A stretch of DNA of 64,000 nt from Lampris incognitus (GCF_029633865.1 NC_079214.1:25644873-25708872), one strand, 5' to 3'; counted from the stretch's first letter, positions 35,510 to 47,225 are shown. Made by a program: numbers and translations. Notes: generated by a model from the letters alone, not told the origin.

Positions 35510-35549
35510 CTTCTCAAAATACAACATAGGGAAGTTGTATTTTGAGAAG
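35510..35549. repeat. Perfect 16-bp hairpin at the LINE 5' junction
   Basis: CTTCTCAAAATACAAC (35510-35525), loop ATAGGGAA, then its exact reverse complement (35534-35549). It abuts the truncated start of the LINE relic. Confidence 0.95.
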
Positions 35550-37180
35550 TATAGGCCTCAACTCCCTCAGTCAGATCAGATATGGATATAGGTTCAGAAG
35601 TGTAATTACCACCAGACACCCCCTATATATGGATGGCATTATGCTGTATGCCAGGAATGAGCAAGACATTTACTTGCTGATCCACCTCACCGGGATCTAC
35701 AACGATGACATCAGAATGTCCTTCAGACTGGTCAAGTGCGGATGAAGGGTGGCAAAAAGAGGAAAGGTGGTGAGGACTGAAGGGGTTGAATTACCAGATG
35801 GCAGGACAACAGATATACAGGGCAGTTACAAGTACCTGGGTAGCTCACAGGCAATGGAAACCATGAGGAGACAGAAAGGAGGTCAGCTACAGCCAAATAC
35901 CTCCGGAGAGTGAGGCAGGTCGTGAGGACCCAGCTCAATGGTAAGAATAAGATCCAAGCCATCAACACATATGCCCTACCAGTCATCAGACACACAGCTG
36001 GAATAATAAGCTGGCCAAGGGAGGAGATGAGGGCCACAGATATTAGGACACGGAAACTCCTCACAATACACAGAGGGTTCCACCAGCCCAGCAGCCTGAG
36101 ACTGTACGATAAGTGAAAAGTTGGGGGACCAAGGGCAAGTGAGAGCCACTATCCAGGGTGAAATCAGCATCAGAATCAGAGTCAGAATACTTTAGTTATC
36201 CCCGAGGGGAAATTGGGTAATTGGAGACAATGAACATCCACGAGTACATAGAAAGAGAGCCCCTCAGGAAAAGTGCTGAGTACCTGAGGCAACAGAAGAC
36301 AGGGAGTGGGGAGGAAGAAGAGGAGGTATCACTGAAGACTAAGCCCCTCCATGAGATGTACCACTGACAGATAGAAGACGTGGATATCAAGAAATCCTAC
36401 TAGTGGCTAGAAAAGGCTGGACTGAAGGACAGCACAAAGTCTGTGACCACAGCAGCACAAGAACTGACACTCAGCACCAGATCGGTTGAGGCAGGGATCT
36501 ACCACACCAGACAAGACCAAAGATGCATAGCCTGCATCTTGGGTCTTGGGACTGTCTCAGATGCCTCTGAGACAGTCCAGCATGTAGTAGCAGGGTGTAA
36601 GATGCTATCTGGGAAGGCGTACACTGAAAAGCATAACCAAATGGCTGGGATAATGCACAGGAACATCTGTACTGAATACAGACTGGAAGTCCCCAAGTCC
36701 AAACGGGAGACACTACTAAAGATGGTTGAAAATAGCAGAGCTAAGATCCTGTGGGACTTCACGTTCCAGACTGACAAGCAGGTGCTGGCTAACCAACCAG
36801 ACATTGTGGTGTCGACAAAGAACAGAAGACAGCAGCAATGATTGATGTAGCAATCCCAAGTGATGGCAACATTTAGGAAGAAAGAGCATGAAAAGCTAGA
36901 GAAATACCAAGGGCTGAATGAAGAACTAGATCAGATGTGGAAGGTGAAATCTACAGTAGTTCCAGTGGTAATAGGCGCACTAGGGGCTGTGAACCCCAAA
37001 CTGGGAGAGTGGATCCAACAGATTCCAGGAACAATATCTGAGGTCATTGTCCAGAAGAGTGCAATCCTAGGAACAGCCAATATACTGAACAAAACTCTTA
37101 AATTCCCAGTTCTTTGGTAGAAGAACCAAGCTTGAGGAAGACACACACCACACGAAAAAGGGTGAGAGAGAGATTTTTTT
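35550..37180 (+). pseudogene. R2-group LINE relic with restriction-like endonuclease domain
   Basis: The end of RT (LYMDGIMLYARNEQDIYLLI at about 35628; the usual DD pair is not intact) is followed by a thumb region with stops and frameshifts. A Cys/His zinc motif (CIAC...HVVAGC, about 36526-36600) follows, then an endonuclease-like region with NQPDIVV at about 36790-36811, the PD part of the PD-(D/E)xK site. The frame then changes twice around 36835-36890, and the C-terminal KKEHEKLEKYQGL...VVPVVIGALGAV continues to 37120. The layout RT, zinc finger, restriction-like endonuclease is that of the R2/Hero-type early-branching LINEs. It is 5'-truncated and inactive. Confidence 0.75.
36549..36578. 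repeat. 13-bp perfect hairpin inserted in the zinc motif
   Basis: GGACTGTCTCAGA, loop TGCC, TCTGAGACAGTCC. It widens the spacing of the Cys/His motif by about a dozen residues, so one arm looks like a templated inverted insertion. Confidence 0.85.
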
Positions 37181-38096
37181 TTTATAGTATGAATAATGCA
37201 CATAAAATTTTGCTAAATCAGTATGCAGATTGACAAGACCGTACCGGCTCAGTCAAGGCCCGCATTAACAACGGCCAGCATTGGTGCTGTACCCTCACAG
37301 GGTCCTGATGGAAACTGTAAAATCTGCTGTGGCAACCCTGAAAAACAGGGAAAAAGCTGAAAGAAGAAGATATAAATAATGCAGATTTCAAACCATTCCA
37401 AAAAAAGGCTTTGAGAATGTTTCATGAGGTTGGAAATGCATTCAACATATTTGTTTGGCACCAAGGACACATACAATATGTTCGGTGGCAAACTTTGAAT
37501 ATAAACAAAACCAATTTGTTTATTAGGAAAACTCTATTGGATACCTTTAAATGTGCCATGAGTTATAATACTTGAATGAGGATGGCACGGGCGAGCAAAG
37601 TCTTTTGCTGGCAGAGGTGTCAAGAGGAAAAGCGAAAACACACCCTTATAAGCTAACCTTCACTGTTGTGTTGGTTATTGTAAATAATGACTATTTTAAC
37701 CAGTGCCAGCTCACAGTCAAAATAAATTCCTCTCCACTGAAAGGCCAAATAAAATTCCTTTAGGGGCAGAACTCATTTTGGACCCAACTGAAATCCTCCA
37801 TAATCTTCTCATAGCTACTGGCTTTAGCGGAGCCATAACCATAACACTGAGTCACTCAACTGCTCATTGGCTTCTAATAGGAATGTCTGTGTCATGTGTT
37901 ATGACAGTGGTTAATGAGAGCCAGTATTTTGCACTTTATTTTCATAACCCTCATTTGAAAAGGTTGAGACAAGTTGATGTGTGGTTGAGCACCAACACAC
38001 ACACGCACAGAGAGAATCCTTTTAAGAATTTATATGGTAACCATTTTTCCAAACATCATGCAAATAAATATTTTTATCAAGTTTATACCCTTCTCT

Positions 38097-38170
38097 TTCA
38101 ACTCTGAACATAATCACAATGGTATTTATATGTTTATTTGGGTCCACAAGCTAGTCAGTTCTCACGTCCA
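38097..38170 (+). repeat. 74-bp direct duplication, copy 1
   Basis: It is nearly identical (two substitutions) to 41257-41330, in the same orientation and 3160 bp apart. It contains CATAATCACAATGGTATTTA and CACAAGCTAGTCAG. Confidence 0.9.
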
Positions 38171-39169
38171 TTTGTTTGTGAACAGTTATGATTGATAACA
38201 CAAGGTTAACTGACTGTGCAGATGTCACTTTGCATGTGCAAGAGTGTGTATATATGTGTGTGTGTGCATGTATGTGTGGTGTATGTGTGTGTGTGTGCAC
38301 ACGCGTATGTGTCCAGCATTGTCTTTGTGTGAGTGCAGTCTTGTCTGTGTCTGTGTAAAGTATCTCTCTGTGGTTTTATTTCCGACAAGAAAAGCACCAT
38401 CTTCTTTTGCTCATAGATAACAGTGATTCTCCATCTGTCTCTTCTCCCTCTCTGTCTCCTTAGGAGGATGAATGTCTTTTTAATGGGGGGAGTGGAGAAG
38501 GCAGAGCGGAACAGAGCAAGTGAAAAGGAGCTGATGTTGGGAAGAAATCAGTCGTTGGCCATCTGAATTTCTGATCTTTTCTGATAGTGGCTAACTCGCC
38601 ATCAAATTTGTTACCACTAGTTAGCAAGCAATTACCCAAGTCTCCCTCCCTCTCCCTATCTCTCTCCTTACCTCTTTTTACCTCTCTCCCTCTCGCTATA
38701 TAAATCTTTACCTCTCTCTCTCCTTATCGCTCTTTACCCCCTCTCTCTCTCGCTCTCTCTCTCTTTATCTCTCTTTACCCCCCCCTCTCCACCTCTGTCC
38801 ACCTCTCTCTCTCTCTCTCTTTGACTCTCTCACCCTGTCCCCCTCCAGTACTGGGCCTTGTGCTTGGTGATTTGGCAAGGGTCTCTTATCATGGCCCCAC
38901 ACCAGTTTTTCTTCATTTTTCATGTAATTCCATCCACCTTTTTGTCTTTCTCTATTCCAACCTTTCGACTGCTCATAGTCCCTCGCTGAGCATTTTGTCT
39001 GGCTAGGCCACAGGTTGCAGTTGCAGAGTGTTTCATTAAAACCCTCTGAAATCCCGGAAGCCAAAGCTCGCCATAGAGATTACAGAGGGCAGAGACACTT
39101 TCTGAGAGACAACGAGGAGACGTTCATGTGTAGAACAGGTGGTGTCAAAAGGAAAGGGCATGGATCATC

Positions 39170-39173
<4 letters not shown>

Positions 39174-39250
<77 letters not shown>

Positions 39251-39253
39251 TGT
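39174..39253. repeat. Compound (TG)n(TGCG)n microsatellite
   Basis: TG units turn into a CGTG tetramer run. The same compound type recurs at 54241-54310. Confidence 0.97.
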
Positions 39254-41256
39254 TGTATGCCAGATACCACAGATAAGGAACTGTGATCGAGGTTATAGGC
39301 CTCTAGGGCAGAGGAAATAAATTTGGTGGACCATAATGTCCTGAGGTGGCCCGGTTTATAACCAAGGGTGCACTGCTGTCATGTGCTCAAACAAAACAAA
39401 CTGTGGAACCTGGGCAGGCAACATGTGTTTCTGTTTACCTGTGACATCTGTTGTAGGGAATTAGTCATAAAAGCCCTTAAACATGTCTTTAACTGCCATT
39501 GTGCTTAGTAACAAAACACGCAACAAGTTCGTGTTAAAAAAAACCCATCGTCAAACAACACAAGATGAATTACTCGTAATCCCAGTTTTATTTATGTAAC
39601 TCCAGCCCATACAGTACTTATATTTGTTGCTGAACACTAGAGTCAGTGAAAATAGGTATGAATTTAAAATGGCTGGGCATGCTTACAGTTTTGTCTATAT
39701 TTATTCCATTTTTAGCACTTAAATTATATTATTAGAAGTGGCAAAATTGGCTGAAATAGTCACACTTCAATTTTGGCAAACGTCATTGCAGAAAATTTCC
39801 ACTATTTTGCATGCAGTGTTCACAAATTCTTTTGCATGTGGAAAAAAAAAGTAGAAAAAATGTGTGAGCAGTAACAAGAAGCAGACATTTAACTGGTCAG
39901 TTATGCGTTCATGTGTATTTATGCATTAGTGCAATGCAGTTACACATCTGTAAATATCAGTGAATTACTACTTTGGCAAATTCCATGTGGCTGTTAAAAA
40001 AGGCCAGGAATGTGTCTTATAACTATGACTAAGAGGTGACACTTTTGTATAAGGTTAAGGGAGGGAGACTACCTTGAAATGCCACCATGCTTTTCCCATT
40101 AGCTAACGAAGACATGGCTCTCTACCTAAGAAGATGACAGACTAGGGGGATGAAAACATTGAATAAATAGCTCTGGCCAAATGGAGGGATAGCATGCGTT
40201 TATAGATTAGTCCTTCCCACAGGGATGAGGGGCCTGTTTCACAATGTGCTTTCACTCAGCCCGTATCTAGAGTTGCGTGAGAGATTTCCATATCTCACAC
40301 AGTCTTGTAAATCACAATTGAACAGTAGTAACTCAGAGAATGAACTCCAAACACGTCTGCTTTCAATTTGAGCCCAGGGGTCCTGCCAAGGCTGGGGCGG
40401 GCTGAGGGACCACCCTTCATAGCTGATTTACTGGCCTCATCACCTCACACGACTCATAGGACCGCCAGCCCCGCTTCCGTCACATTAGATACAATGCTTT
40501 GCACCTTTATGGCTGGAGAGGGGGCAGGGCTGTTTTCACACAAACTATCTGCACCTCATGAAGACATATTTACAGGATTGGATATTGAAAAAAAAAACAT
40601 ACACAGAAATACCCATATGTATGCACATATACAAATGCAAAAAAAATTATCTTGTATAAAACAAATGATTTCTCATCCCTTAGTGTTGAGCTGATTTGGC
40701 AACATATGCAAGTTTGTAATACTACGCTACAAACTTTTGTTTAATAAAACGCAGAAATATCTCATCCATCAAATTGTAATACAAATTGTAATTCATTCTC
40801 CTTTAAGATTTATTTGTTTTGAACTTGTTGTGAGTCTTGGATCTCTGTACTCTTGTACTCTGGTTCTTCTTGGTTGACCAGCCGTTGCTCTGACTTAGTG
40901 GCTTCATGCGACCTCTAAAATCACAGAAGTCATGCAAACTGGAGATTTATAGTCCCTCTCCAGTGTGCTCCTGGCCTTACTCAGCAATTGGACACACCAG
41001 TTCACATGTTAGATTGAATACTCCCCAGGTATGGACTCTTTCTGATCCCACAACATCGAACAGTATATGAAACAGGTTCAGCTCTCATTAATATTGTTTC
41101 TGCTGTGGCATGGTCACGCCTTTCATATGTATTCAGGCAAGGGCCAGCATAGCTCAGGGGCTTGCAAAGTGAAGTCCACTATACTGTCAGATATGAGCAG
41201 TATAGAGCAGTGACACTCATTCATGTACTATGGAGGGTCAAGTGTGTGCAGGTGTT

Positions 41257-41330
41257 TTCAACTCTGAACATAATCACAATGGTATTTATATGTTTATTTG
41301 GCTCCACAAGCTAGTCAGCTCTCACGTCCA
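41257..41330 (+). repeat. 74-bp direct duplication, copy 2
   Basis: Partner of 38097-38170. Flanking sequence on either side differs, so this is a small segmental copy or an unknown short dispersed repeat. Confidence 0.9.
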
Positions 41331-41425
41331 ACTTAACACTACACTGGCTGATTTCACTGATTAGTGCTCTCCTGTCTGGATGAAGATGTGTTAACTGGTA
41401 CAATCAGAAGAAGACAGAAAACAAA

Positions 41426-41755
41426 GCCACTTTATTGTGTCATTACACATGTTACAATTAAATTTGTCTTCTGCATTTAACCCATCCTATTGTACAGGAG
41501 CAGTGGGCAGCTGCAGCACCCGGGGACCAACTCCAGTTCTTCTTTCCATTGCCTCAGGGGCACAAGCAGGAGTATTAACCCTAACATGCATGTCTTTTTG
41601 ATGGTGGGAGGAAACCGGAGCACCCAGAGGAAACCCACAGACATGGGGAGAACATGCAAACTCCACAAAGAAAGGACCTGGGGCGACCTGGGGTTTGAAC
41701 CCAGGACCTTCTTGCTGTGAGGCAACAGTGCTAACCACTGGGCCACCGTGCTGCC
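41426..41755 (-). mobile_element. SINE family b, near full length
   Basis: The minus strand starts GGCAGCACGGTGGCCCAGTG and ends in the AATAAAGTGGC-type tail. It is among the best-preserved family-b copies here. Confidence 0.85.
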
Positions 41756-42360
41756 AGACAGTGTAGTGTTGGTTTGGAAAGAAAACACTGTGAATATTTT
41801 GTGTCTGGGTCACTTTGGTGTTCCTAAAACACCCCCTCGAAACACACAGTGTGGTGTATCATATCCTTGTACGTGACCCGAAGGCATCGTACCATTGTGG
41901 TCTGCATCCTCGTGGGCACATTAGACTTCTGGGTTAAGGCAAAGGCCCCCACACGACTGTGGCCGTCTTGCACATTTAATGTACATACATAGTATGTGTC
42001 ATACTGTATGATAGGAAAAAAATGAATCTCCTTGCCAAATTGTGCGAGCTGAAGTGAGTCTACTGTCACATTGTACGGTGATGTTATGATCTACGTCAGC
42101 CAACAGCAAGCTGACCGTGCCACAAAAACGCAACTCCATCCGGGGACATTAAGCATGGTGTGGTAGAAAAAAAATTCCTGCAGTTGCATTCATGATGGCA
42201 ATTTTTGCCTCAAGAAACCCAAAAAGAAAGGACAACATGTGTTGACAATTCTCCCAAGTGCGCTTGAGGTCCAGTAATATCTCCAGATATGTTAAACAAA
42301 ACTGTCTGCACACAAGTCTGTGAATGTTCTCATTCATCCAGTTCATGGTTATCCAAAGGG
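41756..42360. other. No recognisable feature
   Basis: Noncoding stretch between a SINE and the Penelope-like element. Confidence 0.4.
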
Positions 42361-42496
42361 GTGTGTGTGTGTGTGCGTGTGTGTATTGCCGTCGGGGAAT
42401 TAATGAAATTCATCTGATAGTCTACAATACTTGTGTGCAGACATCCAAAGGAGTTGAATCGAGTGCAACTGGACTTGGTATATATCCGTGAAGACG

Positions 42497-42526
42497 TTTC
42501 GCCTCTCATCCAAGAGGCTTCATCAC
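42497..42526 (-). ncRNA. Hammerhead-like motif, left end
   Basis: Minus strand: GTGATGA, A, a 6-bp stem GCCTCT/AGAGGC with loop TGGATG, then GAAA. It fits the CUGANGA-stem II-GAAA core except for G in place of the first C, and CGTC follows as a possible cleavage region. Activity is doubtful. Confidence 0.5.
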
Positions 42527-42634
42527 TTCGTGCCTTTCTGACTAGACCAAGCTAGTCTGACTGGCTGGTGATGAAACTCAGATATTTATCCTCTTTGGAG
42601 TCGTTATCAGAGCTATTGATGTCCATGGCTCTTT

Positions 42635-43357
42635 GTGTTCCGATGTTTAGCAACGACCATCGTTATCAGAGGTATTGACAATGTGCCCAGCAGCACTCAG
42701 GCCCAACGGGAAGAACACAAACACCTGAGGGGAGCTTTAAAAACGTGCGGCTACCCCAGTTGGACCTTTGTGAAAACTGCAACACGTTCCAAAAAGACCA
42801 ACCGGGTGAGTGATGAGGAGAAAAGGAACAGAAGGAATAACATAGTCATCCCGTATGTTTCTGGGGTCTCCGAGAAACTCAGGAGAATTTTTAACAAACA
42901 CCGCATCCCGGTATACTTCAAACCCAGCAACACACTCCGACAAAGACTGGTTCATCCCAAAGACCGTGTACCACACACCCAAAAAAGCAATCTGGTGTAT
43001 GCTGTACAATGCAATGAGGATTGCACTGACCTATACATAGGAGAAACCAAACAACCACTACACAAACGGATGGCCCAACACAGAAGGCCAAACTCCTCAG
43101 GACAAGACTCAGCAGTTTATCTACACCTAAAGGAGAAGACACACTCCTTCGAGGACAGCAACGTACACATTTTGGACAGGGAAGATAGATGGTTTGAAAG
43201 AGGCGTGAAGGAAGCCATCTATGCGAAACTGGAAAAACCATCCCTCAACAGAGGAGGAGGTCTGCGACACCACCTATCTCCCACCTACAATGCCGTCCTT
43301 TCATCTCTACCCAGGAGACTCAAGAAGCCTAGCCTCCAAGAACAAGTCGGTCACTAA
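42635..43357 (+). CDS. GIY-YIG endonuclease segment of a Penelope-like element
   Basis: 240 codons. Residues about 119-136 (NLVYAVQC then DLYIGET) form the LVY...YIG variant of the GIY-YIG nuclease typical of Penelope-like elements. QPLHKRMAQH and a downstream acidic/basic stretch (VKEAIYAKLEKPSLNRGGG) complete the domain. In full elements this domain follows a telomerase-related reverse transcriptase and nicks the target. Here the RT is missing and the reading frame opens inside the left terminal repeat, so the true start is lost. The nuclease frame is intact to its stop. Confidence 0.85.
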   Translation: MFRCLATTIVIRGIDNVPSSTQAQREEHKHLRGALKTCGYPSWTFVKTATRSKKTNRVSDEEKRNRRNNIVIPYVSGVSEKLRRIFNKHRIPVYFKPSNTLRQRLVHPKDRVPHTQKSNLVYAVQCNEDCTDLYIGETKQPLHKRMAQHRRPNSSGQDSAVYLHLKEKTHSFEDSNVHILDREDRWFERGVKEAIYAKLEKPSLNRGGGLRHHLSPTYNAVLSSLPRRLKKPSLQEQVGH

Positions 43358-43562
43358 TGGCTCCAACGACTCCTGACCATTGAATGGGGCACTAACGTAG
43401 TTGAAACTAACACCCCCAATGACTGTCGCTGCTTAACATCGGATCACAAAGAGCCATGGACATCAAAAGCTCTGATAACGACTCCAAAGAGGATAAATAT
43501 CTGAGTTTCGAGTTTCATCACCAGCCAGTCAGACTAGCTTGGTCTAGTCAGAAAGGCACGAA

Positions 43563-43592
43563 GTGATGAAGCCTCTTGGATGAGAGGCGAAA
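43563..43592 (+). ncRNA. Hammerhead-like motif, right end
   Basis: The mirror copy of the motif at 42497-42526, with the same stem and loop. GAAA is followed by TGTC rather than CGTC. Confidence 0.5.
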
Positions 43593-43727
43593 TGTCTTCA
43601 CGGATATATACCAAGTCCAGTTGCACTCGATTCAACTCCTTTGGATGTCTGCACACAAGTATTGTAGACTATCAGATGAATTTCATTAATTCCCCGACGG
43701 CAATACACACACGCACACACACAGACA

Positions 43728-43731
<4 letters not shown>

Positions 43732-43759
<28 letters not shown>
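43732..43759. repeat. (CA)n microsatellite
   Basis: Fourteen CA units at the right edge of the Penelope-like element, after CAGA units. Confidence 0.95.
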
Positions 43760-43761
<2 letters not shown>

Positions 43762-43803
43762 GAAATAGAGTACTGAGCAGTGATCAGATACTTTTGTGAT
43801 GCT

Positions 43804-44694
43804 TTTTTTTATTCACTCCCTTTTTTTATTTCCCCCCTTTTTTCTCCCCAGTTGTACTTGACCAGTTACCCCACTCTTCCTAGCCATCCTTGTCGCTGCC
43901 CCACCCCGTTTGTCGATCCGGGGAGGGCTGCAGACTATCACATGAACAGACTACATGTGGAGTCGCCAGCTGCTTCTTTTCACTTGGCAGTGAGAAGTTT
44001 CGCCAGGGGGATGTAGCGCGTGGGAGGATCACCCCTCCCCCCTTAACAGGTGCCCCGACCAACCAGAGAAGGCGCTAGTGCAGTGACCAGGACACATACC
44101 CACATCCGGCTTCTGTGCATAACTGTAGTCCACTGACTTCCGGTTTCTACTGCAGCAGTCATACCAGTTTCCTGTTTGTTGGTGTGTGCTGTTGACAGTG
44201 GCATATTTTTTGCGATGCCTGAAAGATTTACCATGGATAAATGTCAACATGCACAAAACTGTTAACAAACTTTCACCTGCACCTTCCAGCAAATGGGTGA
44301 AACGTTTCAAGTTGTACATTTAAAGTTGCCTCCACAATTCCGCCCGTCCGTCTGCTCATCCTCATAATTGTGGACATAACTTGATATGTACAACTTGAAA
44401 CGTTTCAACCGTTTGCTGGTAGGTGCAGGTGGATGTGTGTCAACAATTCTGTGCATGTCGTTGACATTTATCCACGGTAAATCTTGCAAGCATCACGAAA
44501 AATGTCATTGTCAATAGCACACCCCAACAAACAGGAAACTGGTATGACAGCTGCAGTAGAAACCGGAAGTCAGTGGACTACAGTAATGCACAGAGTCAGT
44601 TGTGTTTGTAGGGATGCCTGACCAAGCCAGAGGTAACACGGGGATCCCTGTCTTGGTAGGCAATGGAATAGACCGCTACGCTACCCGGACGCCC
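43804..44694 (-). mobile_element. SINE family c split by a palindromic element
   Basis: The minus strand head is at 44593-44694 (GGGCGTCCGGGTAGCGTAGC) and the body and tail at 43804-44113 (GGTATGTGTCCTGGTCACTG onward). They join in the order of the intact copy at 32.5 kb once 44114-44592 is removed. Confidence 0.8.
44114..44592. mobile_element. 479-bp palindromic (foldback) MITE
   Basis: The ends TGTGCATAACTGTAGTCCAC and, inverted, TGTGCATTACTGTAGTCCAC continue as an inverted repeat of about 210 bp per arm, meeting near 44325-44378. No coding capacity. A target duplication is not clear. Confidence 0.85.
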
Positions 44695-44698
44695 TAAA

Positions 44699-44738
44699 GT
44701 GTGTGATATTGGGCTATACAAATAAAATTGACTTGACT
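44699..44738 (+). mobile_element. 40-bp L2/Rex1-like LINE tail
   Basis: GATATTGGGCTATACAAATA and AAATTGACTTGAC, the terminal piece of the LINE 3' end seen at 26.1 and 34.9 kb, abut the head of the family-c SINE. Confidence 0.7.
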
Positions 44739-45174
44739 TTTAGTAGAAATAGGCAACTATACCACAGTCACTAGGATTTTTTCTACCATGTTCCTACAGG
44801 TCATTCACCAGGATGGTGTAATTTCTATCATCGTGTCCCTGACCCCTGCCACTCTACATAACCACATCTGACATTTTCTGGCACTGCTAGAATTTCATCA
44901 GAACCTCCGACTCCATGGATCAGCACTCTGTCAGGTGTCCTTAACCCTGTCGCACTGAATGATCCAAGACAGGCGACTATCATCCATGATGAACGATTTT
45001 CTACAACTTGAAAAACCTGTCTGAGATGGAACTATGGTCAGAATTGCAGTGTGAATGGAGGGCTTTAAGGGTATCCATAAATATCGCAAACCGGTGTGTC
45101 TGTCTATACAGACATGGAGACATTGTGTATCATATATTGACGCTTTGGTAAGAGCGTTATGTGTGACACTGTTA
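44739..45174. other. No recognisable feature
   Basis: Noncoding stretch before the SINE target duplication. Confidence 0.4.
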
Positions 45175-45208
45175 GATGAGAATGGGTGTGTCATATCCAT
45201 GATGAAGT

Positions 45209-45330
45209 CCATCCATCCATCTATTGTCTTAACCGCTTATCCTGCTCTCAGGGTCGCGGGGATGCTGGAGCCTATCCCAGCAGTCATTGGGTAGCAGGCG
45301 GGGAGACACCCTGGACAGGCCGCCAGGCCA

Positions 45331-45390
<60 letters not shown>

Positions 45391-45616
45391 TCATTCCTAG
45401 GGACAGTTTAGTACCGCCAATTCACCTGACCTACATGTCTTTGGATTGTGGGAGGAAACCGGAGCCCCCGCAGGAAACCCACGCAGACACGGGGAGAACA
45501 TGCAACACAGAGGATGACCCGAGATGACCCATCAAGGTTGGACTACCCTGGGGCTCGAACACAGAACCTTCTTGCTGTGAGGTGACTGCGCTAACCACTG
45601 CGCCGCCGTGCCGCTG
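45209..45616 (-). mobile_element. SINE family a with 34-bp target-site duplication
   Basis: The minus strand runs from a CAGCGGCACGGCGGCGCAGT head through a (TG)n tract (45332-45389 on the plus strand as CA) to a GGATGGATGG tail. The flanks 45175-45208 and 45617-45650 are the same 34-bp sequence (begins GATGAGAATGGG, ends ATGATGAAGT) with two mismatches. It is complete. Confidence 0.92.
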
Positions 45617-45650
45617 GATGAGAATGGGCATGTCATATCCATGATGAAGT

Positions 45651-47225
45651 TCAGGAGGAAAATAAATCTTTGAATAGTTTCACTAAGGCTTTAATTCAAA
45701 TCCTGTTACTGGTTCACCAATATGGTTTTGTATAAGGAAAAGGTTTGGGCGATTGAAGAGTGACTCATAGAAGGTCAGTATGTATTAACTGATCAAGTGG
45801 ATATGCAGAAACAAGCCAATGCAGTGGTCATATCTTTATCCATCACTTGTCTAAGTGCAGGATGTGGGGTGCCGACCTTCCTCCTGGGTGTTTCATCATC
45901 GGCCTGATCTGATCTTCAACAAGTCCCAAACCTCCGCTTCAGCAGACCATGCCAAAGAGATCCAGACCTCAGTGTGTTAGACACAACAAGTAAATGGATT
46001 AGTCAAATTAAAACCAGCTGCAAGATGATTGTCTCAGCTGTGGGATGATTGTCTGCTCACATGGACATTACTTGATCAGCTTAAAGGCTTATTAAATATC
46101 AACATTTTGAATAGTAAAAACATTACGATATTCAGTCTTAATTTGACACTTGTCCAGTCGCCGGATGATGGAACGATGACTGGCCCTGGGCATGACAATG
46201 ATTGAGTGCAAGAGAAGTGCCAGACCACAACAGCTGTAAAGACTGAAAGAAAAGGAGGCAGTAGAGTAAATACGGTTTTGCAGTTACCATGAATCCCACG
46301 CCAAGGCCATGTGGGGCTACTTTGTCAAAGGCCCCAGAAACCTATTAGTTCGTGTGAGACTGCGGGCAACACCCCATCTACAGATCTAAACACAACATGC
46401 AACAGCCACCCTCCTCATTATCTAAAGCTGGCTGACAGGGAGAGCACCCCTGTTCACACATGTACGGACTTCATTAGGAGGGATGGCAACACATTTCTCA
46501 AATTCTCGAAACTAATGGCAGATTGCTCCACAGGTGACTGTATTACATAAAGGCATAGAGGCAGGCGGTAGTTTAACAAACTCACGCACCCTCGCCCTGC
46601 CCACTGAGGGATAGGATTCTCACATGAAAAAGCATGACAGAAATTTCTAAGAACCTGAATAATCAGCCTACATTGAAGCTAAGTAGGAACAGAGGGTTGT
46701 AGACATGTTGTTTGCTTTCCATTTTCAGCTCTGGCACAGATTCAGGCCACCTTGAAGAATCTGAAAACCATTACCCAGGACTGTTGGTCAAAAGTGCAGC
46801 CAGTATAGGATATCACAGCACTGTGCCTCACAGAGACAAAGTGATGGGGATGAAGATGGAGGGGGCAGTGGAAGGGAAGGGGTATCATGCATGGTGATAT
46901 CGTGCGAGGAGAGGAGAGTTGAGACTAACAGACGTCCAGCTCGCCTGGCTTCCACCTAGACTGCTCAATTACAGCCAACCTCCATGTCATTCATGTGAAT
47001 ATATTTGGTTTCACAGAAACAAGGGTATCCTCACACAGTGACGTAATGCTGAGCAGCCACTTGTGTGTATTCTGAGTATCTCTGCAGTTGCTTTCATGGT
47101 TATCTGGCATGCCACCTCTGACATGCAGCAGCAGACTAGGCACAGACAGGTCTTATGTGCTCGTTTTCCCTCCCGTTGTTTCAAACACATGCACACACTA
47201 TATGTGAGAAGATGGGTGAAGTCGT
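45651..47225. other. No recognisable feature
   Basis: Noncoding sequence between the SINE and the hAT-like MITE. Short open frames only. Confidence 0.4.

Larger units (their letters stand above)
37181..41425. other. Long noncoding stretch
   Basis: No gene is recognised. CT-rich low-complexity sequence lies at 38640-38825, a compound (TG)n(TGCG)n at 39174-39253, and a 74-bp direct duplication at 38097-38170 and 41257-41330. Confidence 0.5.
42361..43723 (+). mobile_element. Penelope-like element with about 300-bp inverted terminal repeats
   Basis: 42361-42657 and 43424-43723 are reverse complements with few differences, even including the TG-rich outer end. Between them is a GIY-YIG coding segment but no reverse transcriptase core, so the element is truncated and non-autonomous. 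Penelope-like elements often have LTR-like ends in direct or inverted order. Both ends hold a hammerhead-like motif, another mark of this class. Confidence 0.85.

Noticed and set aside
42380..43720. CRISPR-like or integron-like structure from the paired repeats
   Set aside because: Only two inverted copies exist and they fit Penelope-like terminal repeats in a eukaryotic genome.
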